Source: Sporomusaceae bacterium
GTDB taxonomy: Bacteria > Bacillota > Negativicutes > Acidaminococcales > JAJUGR01
Length of the DNA stretch: 64,000 nt
NCBI GenBank assembly: GCA_029265905.1
Contig: JAJUGR010000006.1
Coordinates: 1-64,000, forward strand
Direction: 5' to 3'
Part shown: positions 52,085 through 63,947 of the stretch, one piece after another
Layout: every line of letters starts with the position of its first letter
How positions within the stretch are numbered: position 1 is the stretch's first letter
Translations under genes and position numbers: made by a program
The notes under the pieces: generated by a model
The model's database searches: none
The model's input: the letters and a program-made list of their open reading frames with translations, nothing else
What the model was told of the DNA's origin: nothing

Positions 52085-52756
52085 TTAATCGCGCAACGCA
52101 GGGTTTTCTACGCCAATGACGCCGTCCTGCTCGCTCAAATCAAGCAGCACCCTGCGCAACGGCTCGCGCCTGTCCATAATCAAAAACAGGTCGAGCGTCA
52201 GAATCCCCGCACCGGCGTGGTGCGTAAAATTCAAGGTTTTGACTCTTATGCTGCGCTCTTCAAAAAAACGCAGTATGCGGGACATGCTGCCCGGCGCATC
52301 CTTGAGGCTGACCCGCACCTGGTGCTTGGCCACGCGAAAAAAATGCTTCTCTAGCTTTGCAAACATCGATAAAGTCACAACCATGATCAGCGTGGCAAAT
52401 GCCGCCGTGGCGTACATCCCCGTCCCCACCGCCAGACCGACGGCCGCCACCATCCACAGGCTGGCAGCTGTCGTCAGCCCCTTGACCGTCAGGCCTTCAT
52501 GCAAAATGGTGCCCGCCCCCAAAAAGCCGATGCCGCTGACAACCTGGGCGGCCAGGCGCGCCGGATCCTTCGGTTCTGAAAAGCCGGCAAAGCCGTACAT
52601 CGAGACCACCATGACGAGCGCCGAACCGGTGCAAACAAGAATATGCGTGCGGAAGCCAGCCGGACGATCCCAGTTTTCCCGTTCCATGCCGATTAACCCG
52701 CCCAATACGCAGGCGACAATCAGACGCAGGGCAATTTCATAGTCAAGTCCGGTCAT
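52085..52756 (-). CDS. MgtC/SapB family membrane protein with C-terminal ACT-like domain
   Basis: CVLGGLIGMERENWDRPAGFRTHILVCTGSALVMVVS, QVVSGIGFLGAGTI. Confidence 0.93.
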   Translation of the reverse strand: MTGLDYEIALRLIVACVLGGLIGMERENWDRPAGFRTHILVCTGSALVMVVSMYGFAGFSEPKDPARLAAQVVSGIGFLGAGTILHEGLTVKGLTTAASLWMVAAVGLAVGTGMYATAAFATLIMVVTLSMFAKLEKHFFRVAKHQVRVSLKDAPGSMSRILRFFEERSIRVKTLNFTHHAGAGILTLDLFLIMDRREPLRRVLLDLSEQDGVIGVENPALRD

Positions 52757-52825
52757 GGCCAGCCCCCCTTTTTCGAAAACACTCATTGTCATTATAACAC
52801 ATGGTGGAAACGCAGAAAAAGAATG

Positions 52826-52850
52826 AGACGAATCCCGCGGATTCGTCCCA
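52826..52850 (-). terminator. Intrinsic terminator of proS
   Basis: GGGACGAATCCGCGGGATTCGTCTCATTCTTTTT. Confidence 0.65.
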
Positions 52851-52862
52851 CATAAACAAGCT

Positions 52863-54584
52863 TTACTCCGCCTTGGGCTGGTCAACGGCCGCCAACAGGC
52901 GTTCGACCTCCGGCAGATAGCCTTCCAGCGGCAAGAACACAGTCTCGCCCGTGCGGCGGAGCCGCACCTCCAGTTGCCCCTGCTCGGCCGTTTTCGGCCC
53001 AATCGTGATGCGAAGCGGATAGCCGATCAAATCGGCATCCTTGAATTTAACGCCGGCCCGCTCGGGACGGTCGTCCAAGAGCGCGTCCACGCCGCATTTT
53101 TTCAAGCTGGCATATACTGACTCGGCCAGCGCCATCTGCCCAGCATCTTTGGCGTTGACAGGCACGACGACTACCGAATACGGCGCAATCGCGACTGGCC
53201 AAATGATGCCGTCGGCGTCATTGTTTTGCTCGATAGCCGCAGCCATCGTCCGGCTCACGCCCACGCCGTAGCAGCCCATGACCAACGGTTTTTCCTTGCC
53301 GTTTTCGTCCAGGAAAGTCGCATTGAGCGCCTGGCTGTATTTGGTGAAGAGCTTGAACACCTGCCCCACTTCGATGCCGCGCGCTTTCTTGACCGGCGCG
53401 CCGCAATGGGGGCAGGGGTCGCCCTGCTGGATCAAGCGAAGGTCAGCCACCTTGTCCGGCGTGAAGTCACGCAGCGGTTCGACATGCAGCAGGTGGCGGT
53501 CGGGGGCATTGGCGCCCGCTACCGCGTCATGCATCGCCATCACCGACAAGTCGGCGATAACCGTGGCGTTTTTCAGTCCAACCGGTCCAATGAAGCCCGG
53601 CACGCCGCCGCACGCGGCAATATCAGCCTCGCCGGCCAGCTCAAGCGCAATCGCGCCGCACTCGTTCAGCACCTTGATTTCATTGACCTCGTGGTCGCCA
53701 CGGACCAAGGCCACCACAACGCCCTTCTCGCTGGTATAGGCGACCGCTTTAATCGTCTGCTCCGCCTTGACCTGCAGGAAATCGGCCACTTCCTGGATCG
53801 TTTTGCAGCCTGGCGTGTCAACCGACACCGCCGCCGGCCCGGCAGGCAGATCGGATTGGATCACATGCAGATCCGCTTTTTCCACATTGGCCGCATAGTC
53901 GCACGCGCTGCAGTAGACGATTTCGGCTTCGCCCGCTTCGGCGATAACCATGAATTCATGGGAGCCGCTGCCGCCGATCGCGCCGGAATCAGCCTCCACC
54001 GGCCGGAAGCGCAAGCCGCAGCGGTTGAAAATATTGGTGTACGCGTCATACATGGCGCGGTAGGAAGCGTCAAGCGCTTCTTCGTCGCGGTCAAAGGAAT
54101 ACAAGTCCTTCATGATGAATTCGCGGCCGCGCATCAGCCCAAAGCGGGGCCGGCGCTCATCGCGGTATTTGTTTTGGATTTGATACAGGCGGACCGGCAG
54201 TTGCTTGTAGGAGCGGATTTCCGAGCGCACCAGCGTCGTGATCATCTCCTCATGCGTCGGACCAAGGCAAAACGGGCGGTCGTGGCGATCCTTGACCCGG
54301 AACATCTCATCGCCGTATACGTCCCAGCGGCCGCTTTCCTGCCAGATTTCCGCCGGCTGCATAATCGGCATCAACAGTTCCTGGCCGCCTTTGGCGTCCA
54401 TTTCTTCCCGGACAATCGCTTCTATTTTTTTCAACACGCGCCAGGCAAGCGGCAAATAGGTGTACAGGCCGCCGGCAGCCTTGCGTATCATGCCCGCTCT
54501 TAGCATGAGCTGATGGCTGATAACTTCCGCTTCAGCCGGTACTTCCCGCAGTGTCGGTGCATATAATTGAGAAACACGCATCAA
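52863..54584 (-). CDS. proS: Prolyl-tRNA synthetase
   Basis: [44 protein letters not shown]/YbaK domain inserted. Confidence 0.98.
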   Translation of the reverse strand: MMRVSQLYAPTLREVPAEAEVISHQLMLRAGMIRKAAGGLYTYLPLAWRVLKKIEAIVREEMDAKGGQELLMPIMQPAEIWQESGRWDVYGDEMFRVKDRHDRPFCLGPTHEEMITTLVRSEIRSYKQLPVRLYQIQNKYRDERRPRFGLMRGREFIMKDLYSFDRDEEALDASYRAMYDAYTNIFNRCGLRFRPVEADSGAIGGSGSHEFMVIAEAGEAEIVYCSACDYAANVEKADLHVIQSDLPAGPAAVSVDTPGCKTIQEVADFLQVKAEQTIKAVAYTSEKGVVVALVRGDHEVNEIKVLNECGAIALELAGEADIAACGGVPGFIGPVGLKNATVIADLSVMAMHDAVAGANAPDRHLLHVEPLRDFTPDKVADLRLIQQGDPCPHCGAPVKKARGIEVGQVFKLFTKYSQALNATFLDENGKEKPLVMGCYGVGVSRTMAAAIEQNNDADGIIWPVAIAPYSVVVVPVNAKDAGQMALAESVYASLKKCGVDALLDDRPERAGVKFKDADLIGYPLRITIGPKTAEQGQLEVRLRRTGETVFLPLEGYLPEVERLLAAVDQPKAE

Positions 54585-55654
54585 TTCGTCGTCCTTTCTT
54601 TTATCAACTGATCAATTTCCTGAAACAGCGCCTCGACGAGTTCGGCTTCCGGCAATTTGCGGATGATTTCCCCTTTGCGGAACAGCAACCCTTCCCCGCA
54701 GCCGCCGGCGATGCCGACATCGGCCTCGCGCGCTTCGCCCGGGCCGTTGACAACGCACCCCATGACAGCCACAGAAATAGGCTCGGTGACCGCCGCCAGC
54801 CGCTGCTCCACCTTCGTCGCCAACCCGACCAAGTCAAGGCTGGTTCTGCCGCAGGTTGGGCAAGAAATAAGCGTCGGCCCGTATTGCTTGAGTCCGAGCG
54901 CCTTCAATATTTCATTCGCCACAATGACCTCTTCAACCGGATCCCCGGTCAAAGAAACGCGGACCGTATCGCCGATCCCCTGCGCCAGCAGCGCGCCGAT
55001 GCCAACGGCCGATTTGATCGTGCCGCTTTTCGGGGTGCCGGCTTCGGTGATGCCCAAATGCAGCGGATAGTCGCAGGCTGCCGCCATCGCTTGATAACTG
55101 GCGATCGTAAGCGGCACGTCATGCGCTTTCAGCGAGACCTTGATCGCGGAAAAATCGCACTCCTCCAGGAGCCTGATATGCCGTTTGGCCGCTTCCACCA
55201 TGGCCTCCGGGGTGGGGCTGCCGTACTTCTCCAGCAAGTCCCGCGGCAGCGAGCCGGCGTTAACGCCGATGCGGATCGGGATATTGCGCCGCAAGGCGCT
55301 GGCTGCCACCTCTTTAACCCGCTGCTGGTCCGTCAGGTTGCCAGGATTGAGGCGCAGTCCGGCCACCCCGGCGTCAACAGCCGCCAAAGCCAGCCGGTAA
55401 TCAAAATGGATATCGGCCACTACCGGCAGGACGCTTTTTTCAACAATCGCCGGCAAAGCTTGCGCCGCCGGCTGGTCAGGCACGGCAACCCGGATGATAT
55501 CGCAGCCCGCAGCGGCCAGGCGGGCAATTTGCGCAAGCGTAGCCGGCACGTCATGCGTCTTCGTGTTGGTCATCGATTGAACGCTGACCGGGGCTTTTCC
55601 GCCGACGAGCACATTTCCCAGCTGCACCGGCCGCGACGGTCTGCGCGCGAACAT
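54581..55654 (-). CDS. ispG: 4-hydroxy-3-methylbut-2-enyl diphosphate synthase
   Basis: [42 protein letters not shown]. Confidence 0.97.
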   Translation of the reverse strand: MFARRPSRPVQLGNVLVGGKAPVSVQSMTNTKTHDVPATLAQIARLAAAGCDIIRVAVPDQPAAQALPAIVEKSVLPVVADIHFDYRLALAAVDAGVAGLRLNPGNLTDQQRVKEVAASALRRNIPIRIGVNAGSLPRDLLEKYGSPTPEAMVEAAKRHIRLLEECDFSAIKVSLKAHDVPLTIASYQAMAAACDYPLHLGITEAGTPKSGTIKSAVGIGALLAQGIGDTVRVSLTGDPVEEVIVANEILKALGLKQYGPTLISCPTCGRTSLDLVGLATKVEQRLAAVTEPISVAVMGCVVNGPGEAREADVGIAGGCGEGLLFRKGEIIRKLPEAELVEALFQEIDQLIKERTTN

Positions 55655-55674
55655 CGTTGATTCAGCCTTCTCTC

Positions 55675-56706
55675 TTACCATAATTTCAATTTCCCCAGAT
55701 CATTCGCCGTAGCAAAAATCAGCAGGGACAGCAACAGCGCAATGCCAATCGCCTGGATCCATTGCATCTGTTTGCTTGTCAGCGGTTTGCCCCGCACGCC
55801 CTCAATGAGAAGGGTAATGATATGGCCGCCATCGAGCGCCGGAATCGGCAGCAAATTGATCAGGCCCAAATTGAGGCTGAGGAAAGCGGCAAACTGCACC
55901 AGCGGGATAATGCCTTGCTGCGCAACCTGTCCGGCCATTTGCGCTACGCCGATCGGCCCCGACACCTCAGCATCCACCTTGCCCAGGATCATCTGCGACA
56001 GTTGGCCGATCATCGCGCCCGTCACATAAACGACCTGCTCGAACGCCAGGCCGATAGATTCAAAAAAGCCTGGGTGAAGGGTGATTAATTGCGGCATGAC
56101 GCCAATGACGCCGCGTTCTCCTTTCGGATCGAGAACCGGCGTGACTGCCACGGCGAACTGAGTTCCTTCACGCTCCACTTGGAGCTTTGTCTCTTGATTG
56201 GCCCTGCCGCGCAGCGTGTCAACGATGCTCGACCAATCCGGCGTCGCCACCCCGTCAACCGAAAGGATTCGGTCGCCCGGCAGCAAACCGGCCGTTGCAG
56301 CAGGCCGGTTGGCCATCACCGCCCCTAAAACCGGCTCGTTGTTGGGCTTTTCGACGCCAGAGGAGAAAATGACAATAAAAAACAATAGAATCGGCAGCAG
56401 GAAATTCATGGCCGACCCGGCCGCAATGACCATCAGCCGGGCCGGCACGGACTGCCGAACAAAGGCGCGGCTGTCCAGATCCGGCTCATCCGGATCCATG
56501 CCGGCGATTTTGTTGTAGCCGCCCAAGGGAATCAGCCGAAGCGAGTACAAGGTTTCGCCTTCGCGCACTTGGTATATTTCCGGCCCAAAGCCGATCGCAA
56601 ATTCATCCACGCGCATGCCCGCCGCTTTCGCGGTCAAAAAATGACCCAGCTCATGAACAAAGACCAACAGGCCAAAGACAAAAATAGTCGCTAAAATCGT
56701 GGTCAT
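55675..56706 (-). CDS. rseP: Site-2 protease RseP/RasP with PDZ domain
   Basis: FVHELGHFLTAK, GLLPGDRILSVDG, LNLGLINLLPIPALDGGH. Confidence 0.97.
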   Translation of the reverse strand: MTTILATIFVFGLLVFVHELGHFLTAKAAGMRVDEFAIGFGPEIYQVREGETLYSLRLIPLGGYNKIAGMDPDEPDLDSRAFVRQSVPARLMVIAAGSAMNFLLPILLFFIVIFSSGVEKPNNEPVLGAVMANRPAATAGLLPGDRILSVDGVATPDWSSIVDTLRGRANQETKLQVEREGTQFAVAVTPVLDPKGERGVIGVMPQLITLHPGFFESIGLAFEQVVYVTGAMIGQLSQMILGKVDAEVSGPIGVAQMAGQVAQQGIIPLVQFAAFLSLNLGLINLLPIPALDGGHIITLLIEGVRGKPLTSKQMQWIQAIGIALLLSLLIFATANDLGKLKLW

Positions 56707-56733
56707 GAAGTTTCTCCTTCCAACCTGTTACTT

Positions 56734-57885
56734 TTAACGGCGCTCGCAACATTCGCGGGCTTTTGTTCTGGCCCACGCATCGACAAACTCAATCTCATCC
56801 AGCGCCTCCGCCTTAAACGACTGCGCTTGAGACAGTACCGTTTCCACCACAACCGGTATGGACAAAAACGGCAGGCGCCCAGCTAAAAAGCATTCGACGG
56901 CAATTTCATTTGCCGCATTGAAAATGCAGGGCAGCACGCCGCCGCTGCGGCCAGCCTGATAAGCCAGTTCAAGCATCGGAAAGGCTTCGCGGTCAGGCGC
57001 TTCAAACGTTAATTTGCCGCACGCCGTTAAGTCAAGCTGTTCCCAGGGCGATTCCGGCCGCCGCTTATCCAACAGCGCATACTGGATCGGCAAACGCATG
57101 TCGGGTCTGCCGAGCTGCGCCTTCATCGCCCCGTCGCGGAAGGCGACCAGCGAGTGAATAATGCTCTCCGGATGAACGACAACGTCGATCCGGTCGTAGG
57201 GCAGATTAAACAGCCAATGCGCTTCAATCACTTCCAGACCCTTGTTGGCGAGGGATGCGGAGTCGACCGTTATTTTCCGCCCCATCGACCAGTTGGGGTG
57301 CTGCAGGCACGCTTCAACACTGATGTCCGCCAGTTCGGAGCGCGTTTTGCCCCGGAAGGGTCCGCCCGATGCCGTAAGCAGCAATTTGTCCACGCTGTCG
57401 GCCGCCTCCCCCTGCAGGCACTGCCATAGGGCGCTGTGCTCGCTGTCGACAGGCAGCAGCTGGCACTGATGCTCCCGGGCCAGGCGCGTCACGAGCGCCC
57501 CGGCCGCCACCAGCGTTTCTTTGTTGGCCAAGGCGATGTCCTTGCCCGCCTGTATTGCGGCTACGGTTGGCCGCAGCCCGGCAAAGCCGACAATGCTAGA
57601 TAAGACAAGATTCACTGTCTGATCTGTGACAACTTCCAACAGTCCGTCTTCGCCATAAAGCAGTTTTGTCGGCCCCTTGTAGCGCGACGCAAGTCGCTGA
57701 TAAGCCGCATAATCAGTCAAAACGGCTGCCGCAGGTTGAAAGGACGCCAGTTGCGCTTCCAACAGCGCGTCATTGCTGTGGCAAGTCAAGGCTGCCACGC
57801 CAAGTTCGCCGCGGTGCGCGGCGACTACTTCCAGGGCCTGACGGCCGATTGAACCCGTACTGCCAAGTATCGCAACTTGTTTCAT
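56734..57885 (-). CDS. dxr: 1-deoxy-D-xylulose 5-phosphate reductoisomerase
   Basis: ILGSTGSIGRQALEV, LANKETLVAAG, LPVDSEHSALWQCL, TASGGPF. Confidence 0.98.
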   Translation of the reverse strand: MKQVAILGSTGSIGRQALEVVAAHRGELGVAALTCHSNDALLEAQLASFQPAAAVLTDYAAYQRLASRYKGPTKLLYGEDGLLEVVTDQTVNLVLSSIVGFAGLRPTVAAIQAGKDIALANKETLVAAGALVTRLAREHQCQLLPVDSEHSALWQCLQGEAADSVDKLLLTASGGPFRGKTRSELADISVEACLQHPNWSMGRKITVDSASLANKGLEVIEAHWLFNLPYDRIDVVVHPESIIHSLVAFRDGAMKAQLGRPDMRLPIQYALLDKRRPESPWEQLDLTACGKLTFEAPDREAFPMLELAYQAGRSGGVLPCIFNAANEIAVECFLAGRLPFLSIPVVVETVLSQAQSFKAEALDEIEFVDAWARTKARECCERR

Positions 57886-57890
57886 CCGCT

Positions 57891-58724
57891 TCATCCTCTC
57901 TGGGCAGGTAGCCACAACCAGGTTAGATAAATATAATAATACACTGTCGGCACGACAAACAGCAAGCTGTCAAAGCGGTCCAACACCCCTCCATGTCCGG
58001 GGAACAACCGCCCGGAGTCCTTGATGCCGGCAAAGCGCTTCAGGGCTGACTCAGCCAAATCCCCGACCGGAGCGGCGATGGCGATCAAAAGCCCCAGCGC
58101 CCACAATTCCCGGGCCGGGAGCGCAAAAACATAAATGCCGCCCAGCAGCACGGCCGCCAGACAGGTAAGCATGCCTCCCAGCGCGCCCTCAACCGTTTTC
58201 GCCGGACTGATATTCTTCGCCAGATAGTGGCGGCCATACCGGCAGCCGACAAAATAGGCGCCGGAATCGCTGGCCCAGGTGCCGATAAGCGCCAGCCAAA
58301 AATAAGGCAGCATCGCATCGACCCGCCGCAGCAGGATGAAATGGGCAAACAGCAGGCCGATGTAGGCAATGCCAAACCAGCTGTAAGCAACTTCCGGCAA
58401 GCGCTCCGGCGTCCCCCGATAAATCCAGAGCCAGAGCAGAAACAGCACCGGTCCCGCCAACGAGTAAAACAGCAATAATTCCAACGGCTGGCCGAACCAG
58501 GCGCAAAGGCCTAAGACAACGACCAGGGCGGCGCCAGCGGCGCGCAGCACCTTGACATGGGCTGCCGCCATCAGGCCGCAAAACTCCTGCCAAGCCGCGA
58601 GGGCTAAGAGAATAACGGAGCTAAAAAAAAGCGGCCCGCCCTGTATCATTAAGTACAAGGCCACGGGAATGCCGATCGCTGCTGTAGTAATACGAAGTTT
58701 TAACACAAACACCGCTCCAGTCAA
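57891..58724 (-). CDS. cdsA: Phosphatidate cytidylyltransferase; start may be the GTG at 58706
   Basis: SDSGAYFVGCRYGRHYLAKNISPAKTVEGALGG, APVGDLAESALKRFAGIKDSGRLFPGHGGVLDRFDSL. Confidence 0.96.
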   Translation of the reverse strand: MTGAVFVLKLRITTAAIGIPVALYLMIQGGPLFFSSVILLALAAWQEFCGLMAAAHVKVLRAAGAALVVVLGLCAWFGQPLELLLFYSLAGPVLFLLWLWIYRGTPERLPEVAYSWFGIAYIGLLFAHFILLRRVDAMLPYFWLALIGTWASDSGAYFVGCRYGRHYLAKNISPAKTVEGALGGMLTCLAAVLLGGIYVFALPARELWALGLLIAIAAPVGDLAESALKRFAGIKDSGRLFPGHGGVLDRFDSLLFVVPTVYYYIYLTWLWLPAQRG

Positions 58725-59521
58725 GTAGACTTTAATCCGCCAAACCGGCGTTCTCGCTGTTGATAGGCTGCCATGGCGCTGCGCAGGTGCTCCGGCGTGA
58801 AATCAGGCCAGAACACATCGGTTAAGTAAATTTCCGTATAAGCAATCTGCCAAAGCAGAAAATTGCTTATGCGCGAATCGCCGCCGGGACGAATCAAGAG
58901 ATCCGGGTCTGGCAGGCCGGCGGTATCGAGCCCGGCTGCAAAATCAGCCTCCGTCAAATCGGCAGCCCGGCATTCGCCTCGCTCGACCCGTTCGGCTAAT
59001 TTGCGGACGCTGCGCATAATTTCCGCCCGTCCGCCGTAGTTGATCGCCAGGTTCAGCACCAAGCCGGTGTTGGCGGCCGTACGTTCTTCAGCGCGCGCCA
59101 TGCTTCTTTTGACCGGGTCTGGCAATTGCTCCCGCTCGCCGATAAACCGCACGCGCACATTTTTAGCCATGAACTCATCCAGCTCGGATCCCAGATATTG
59201 CTCGATCAAGCGCATTAACAGCTGCACTTCCGTATCGGGGCGCTTCCAATTTTCCGTAGAAAAAGCATAGGCCGTAATTGCGCCTACGCCAAGAGCATCC
59301 GCTTCCCGCACAATATCACGCAGCCGTTCGGCCCCCGCTTTATGCCCCATTGTCCGCGGCATACCGCGGCGCTTGGCCCAGCGGCCGTTGCCATCCATGA
59401 TAATGGCGATATGCTTGGGAACATCTATATTTTGCAGCAACTGGCCGCCTGCAGCAACCTCAGTTTCTCCTGCCTGCTGAACATCTTCATTTTTCTGCCA
59501 AAGTTTTTGCCACCAGCCCAT
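58721..59521 (-). CDS. uppS: Isoprenyl (undecaprenyl) diphosphate synthase
   Basis: IIMDGNGRWAKRRGMPRTMGHKAGAERL, YAFSTENWKRP, RPGGDSRISNFLLWQIAYTE. Confidence 0.98.
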   Translation of the reverse strand: MGWWQKLWQKNEDVQQAGETEVAAGGQLLQNIDVPKHIAIIMDGNGRWAKRRGMPRTMGHKAGAERLRDIVREADALGVGAITAYAFSTENWKRPDTEVQLLMRLIEQYLGSELDEFMAKNVRVRFIGEREQLPDPVKRSMARAEERTAANTGLVLNLAINYGGRAEIMRSVRKLAERVERGECRAADLTEADFAAGLDTAGLPDPDLLIRPGGDSRISNFLLWQIAYTEIYLTDVFWPDFTPEHLRSAMAAYQQRERRFGGLKST

Positions 59522-59557
59522 GTTGCCGTGTCCCTCCTTCTTTTTCCTGCAAGAGAC

Positions 59558-59587
59558 AAAAACCCCCTCGTGCGAGGGGGTTTTTTT
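59558..59587. terminator. Intrinsic terminator between the ferredoxin gene and uppS
   Basis: AAAAACCCCCTCGTGCGAGGGGGTTTTTTT. Confidence 0.9.
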
Positions 59588-59590
59588 ACA

Positions 59591-59761
59591 TCAAGGAGCC
59601 TCGATTGCGCTAACCGGGCAAACCGATGCGCAAGCACCGCACTCAATGCACTCGCTCTCGCTGATCACATAGATCGGGGAGCCTTCTTTGATTGCACCAA
59701 CCGGGCAGGTTGCCGCGCAGGTACCGCAAGCAACACAGCTTTCGTTAATTTTGTAGGCCAC
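59591..59761 (-). CDS. 2[4Fe-4S] ferredoxin (GTG start)
   Basis: VAYKINESCVACGTCAATCPVGAIKEGSPIYVISESECIECGACASVCPVSAIEAP; SD AAGGAGGTG. Confidence 0.95.
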   Translation of the reverse strand: MAYKINESCVACGTCAATCPVGAIKEGSPIYVISESECIECGACASVCPVSAIEAP

Positions 59762-59983
59762 TCTCTTGCACCTCCTTTCTTTTTTTCCAAACAGCAATAA
59801 ACTGATATATGCCTTCAGCAGACATATGCTGCCGGACAACAAAACCCTCCGCCGACGCCGGATCAACCGATCCGCGGTCAGCTGACGTCCATGCGACGGT
59901 GAACGGAATTCCCCGCTGCCGGCAATCCTGTTCGGCAAGCGGGAGCGGCCAGCCCACGTAGCACGGTTCAACCATCGCCTGCA

Positions 59984-59987
<4 letters not shown>
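59745..59987 (-). CDS. Small hypothetical protein, possible single PASTA-like domain
   Basis: ATGA overlap with the frr stop and overlap with the ferredoxin start; YVGWPLPLAEQDCRQRGIPFTV…GFVVRQ…. Confidence 0.65.
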
Positions 59988-61319
<1,332 letters not shown>

Positions 61320-61354
61320 CTAGTGAATCCTCTATCGGAAAGAAGAATTTTCAT

Positions 61355-61392
61355 AAAAGAAGAGAACACAATGCTGTGTTCTCTTCTTTTAT
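61355..61392 (-). terminator. Terminator/attenuator hairpin between tsf and pyrH
   Basis: AAAAGAAGAGAACACAGCATTGTGTTCTCTTCTTTTAT. Confidence 0.7.
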
Positions 61393-61401
61393 TGTTCAAC
61401 C

Positions 61402-62049
61402 TTATTGTTTCGCGAACGCCATAACTTCAGCGGCGAAATCGCTTTCCTTCTTTTCAATGCCTTCGCCCAATTGGAAGCGAGCAAATCTTCTGACCGAGAT
61501 ATTCTCGCCGATTTGCGCAATTTTTTCCGTAACAAGATCTCTTACCGTCTTGTCAGCGTCCTTAATGAACGGTTGCTCAAGCAGGCAAACTTCTTTGTAG
61601 AATTTTTCAATCCGGCCTTCGACCATTTTTTCAACGATCTTTTCCGGCTTGCCTTCGTTGAGCGCTTGGGCGCGAAGGATTTCTTTCTCATGCTCGATCT
61701 GATCAGCCGGAACCTCTTCCTTCGTGACATAGAGCGGATTTGTCGCCGCGATTTGCATCGCTACGTCGCGCGCCAACTCTTTAAAGCCATCGGTTTTGGC
61801 AACAAAGTCGGTTTCGCAGTTGATTTCCAGCAAAACGCCAATTCTGCCGGCGCCATGAATATAGGCTTCAACGAGACCTTCCGCTGCAACACGGCCGGCT
61901 TTTTTAGCGGCGGCAGCCAGACCTTTTTCACGCAGCAGGTCGACAGCCTTCTCCAGATCGCCATTCGTTTCAGTCAGGGCTTTTTTACAATCCATCATGC
62001 CAGCGCCAGTGCGCTCGCGCAGTTCTTTTACCAAAGCTGCTGTTACCAT
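61402..62049 (-). CDS. tsf: Elongation factor Ts
   Basis: [39 protein letters not shown]. Confidence 0.98.
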   Translation of the reverse strand: MVTAALVKELRERTGAGMMDCKKALTETNGDLEKAVDLLREKGLAAAAKKAGRVAAEGLVEAYIHGAGRIGVLLEINCETDFVAKTDGFKELARDVAMQIAATNPLYVTKEEVPADQIEHEKEILRAQALNEGKPEKIVEKMVEGRIEKFYKEVCLLEQPFIKDADKTVRDLVTEKIAQIGENISVRRFARFQLGEGIEKKESDFAAEVMAFAKQ

Positions 62050-62090
62050 ATGAATGTTATCCTCCTCGCGATGGTTTTGCTTAGACAAGC

Positions 62091-62807
62091 TTATTCGGTT
62101 ACTTCTGCTGCCTCTTCGAGCTGCTCGCCTTGACGGCCTTCCAGCATGGCGTCGGCCACTTTGGCGGTCAGCAGGCGAACAGCGCGGATTGCGTCGTCGT
62201 TGGCCGGAATAACGTAGTCAACTTCATCCGGATCGCAGTTGGTGTCGACGATAGCAACGATCGGAATGCCAAGCTTTCTCGCTTCTTGGATAGCAATATG
62301 CTCTTTGCGCGGGTCAACGACGAACATCGCGCCCGGCAGTTTTTTCATGTCTTTGATGCCGCCGAGGAATTTTTGCAGGCGTTCCATCTCATGACGGAGG
62401 CCAAGCACTTCTTTTTTCGTCAGCACTTCAAAGGTGCCGTCCGCTTCCATCGTTTCCAGTTTGCGCAGGCGGTCGATCCGCTTTTGAATCGTTTGGAAGT
62501 TGGTCAGCATGCCGCCCAACCAACGCTCGTTAACGTAGAACATGTTGCAACGGAGCGCTTCGTCTTTAATTGCTTCCTGTGCTTGTTTCTTCGTGCCGAC
62601 AAACAGCATCGTCTGGCCGCTGAGGGCAACCTCTTTAACAAAGTTGTATGCTTCTTCAACTTTGCGGACCGTCTTTTGCAGGTCGATGATGTAGATGCCA
62701 TTGCGTTCAGTGAAGATGTACGGAGCCATCTTCGGGTTCCAGCGTCTCGTTTGGTGGCCGAAATGCACACCGGCTTCCAGCAGTTGTTTCATGGAGATAA
62801 TTGCCAT
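62091..62807 (-). CDS. rpsB: 30S ribosomal protein S2
   Basis: [41 protein letters not shown]. Confidence 0.99.
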   Translation of the reverse strand: MAIISMKQLLEAGVHFGHQTRRWNPKMAPYIFTERNGIYIIDLQKTVRKVEEAYNFVKEVALSGQTMLFVGTKKQAQEAIKDEALRCNMFYVNERWLGGMLTNFQTIQKRIDRLRKLETMEADGTFEVLTKKEVLGLRHEMERLQKFLGGIKDMKKLPGAMFVVDPRKEHIAIQEARKLGIPIVAIVDTNCDPDEVDYVIPANDDAIRAVRLLTAKVADAMLEGRQGEQLEEAAEVTE

Positions 62808-62920
62808 TCTTTTCTTCCTCCTGTTTTTACCTCCGCTGTCTTCCAACCCGTTCCAACCGTTTTTGCGGCACAGCGACGGTGCTAGACAGCGTGTGTATTA
62901 TTGGCTTTTCGCCGGGAATT

Positions 62921-62949
62921 ATTGTACCACAAAAAAAAGAAGTGCACAA
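62921..62949 (-). promoter_or_regulatory. Sigma-A promoter TTGTGC-17-TACAAT for rpsB-tsf
   Basis: Minus-strand hexamers. Confidence 0.7.
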
Positions 62950-62955
62950 GTGCTA

Positions 62956-63576
62956 TCACTCGTGCCTTCGCGCTTGACCGTGCAGCAATTGTTTTGCCAG
63001 CCGCACCTCGCCAATTCCCAGGTTCAGTTGTCTGGCGATGGCCACGTCATCAAGGCCATTTGCGGCGAGTGCGATCACCCTTTCATAGCGGTCCGCTTTG
63101 TCATCGGACAGCGACCCCGCCGCCTTGAAGATGGCGGCAGAAGTGCCGGCCTCGCCCCCCGCTTCTGGCGCCTGGTCTTGCTCGACGTGCGTCTGACTGA
63201 GCTGGTACGCGGCAACCGCTAATTGCCTTGAAAAGGCGATTGCTTCCGGCGGCTTGGCGGCCAGCGGCGCGGCGGCGGTTTCGCCTTCGCGGCCTTGTTC
63301 TGGCTGCCGGTTTTGCCACAACAGCCCCTCCGCCAACTGGGTCCGATAGCGCAATTCCTCGATCGTGGCATTGGCCTGCTCGAGCCGCTCTTCGAGCTGC
63401 AGCACGGCCATTGTCACTTGCTCCGTGCTTTGCTGGGCGACCTGCGTCAGGCGCTGCTCAAACTGGCGAAGCTGCGCTGCCTGCCGTGCGTTTTCCCCGC
63501 CGCCGTTCATGCGCTTGCGCAGCAGGTAAACACAAACAGCGAGGCAAGCCGCTAACATGAGCGTCAATGCCGTCAT
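62956..63576 (-). CDS. Membrane-anchored coiled-coil protein with C-terminal HTH-like motif (SwrB-position/DUF6115-like)
   Basis: N-terminal TM, coiled coil, GLDDVAIARQLNLGIGEVRLAKQLL; located just upstream of rpsB as swrB is in Bacillus. Confidence 0.7.
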   Translation of the reverse strand: MTALTLMLAACLAVCVYLLRKRMNGGGENARQAAQLRQFEQRLTQVAQQSTEQVTMAVLQLEERLEQANATIEELRYRTQLAEGLLWQNRQPEQGREGETAAAPLAAKPPEAIAFSRQLAVAAYQLSQTHVEQDQAPEAGGEAGTSAAIFKAAGSLSDDKADRYERVIALAANGLDDVAIARQLNLGIGEVRLAKQLLHGQARRHE

Positions 63577-63599
63577 CCTCCGTCACTCCTTTTGCGCCC

Positions 63600-63947
63600 T
63601 CAGAGCATAATATCAATTTTTTTCCCCCGCACCGGATCGCATCCGGCATCCGCGGCCATCGGCTTGTCTGGCTGCCCTGAACCGGGTTCGTCGCGGCGCT
63701 CGCGCTGGCCATGCTGGCGGCCGGAGGGCTGGTTGCCAGCGCCGCCCTCCTTGTCGCGGTGGACGCGCGGCATTTCGACGCGCAGCGTTCCCTGCACCTG
63801 GCCTTGCTGTTCAGCCGCCTGCCGTTGCAGTTGCTCGGCAAATTGCTGCTGCTGGGTTATCTGCTGGTTGTTTTGCGTAGCCTGCATTTTGCCAATATCC
63901 GTCGCATGCGGAATGATAACCTGCAGGTCAATCGGTCGAATATTCAC
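63600..63947 (-). CDS. Small Gln-rich hypothetical protein, likely end of a flagellar/sigma-D operon
   Basis: GTG start after GGAGGGCGGACGC; NIRPIDLQVIIPHATDIGKMQATQNNQQ…. Confidence 0.65.
   Translation of the reverse strand: MNIRPIDLQVIIPHATDIGKMQATQNNQQITQQQQFAEQLQRQAAEQQGQVQGTLRVEMPRVHRDKEGGAGNQPSGRQHGQRERRDEPGSGQPDKPMAADAGCDPVRGKKIDIML

Noticed and set aside
53226-54503. 425-aa plus-strand ORF
   Set aside because: Antisense shadow of proS
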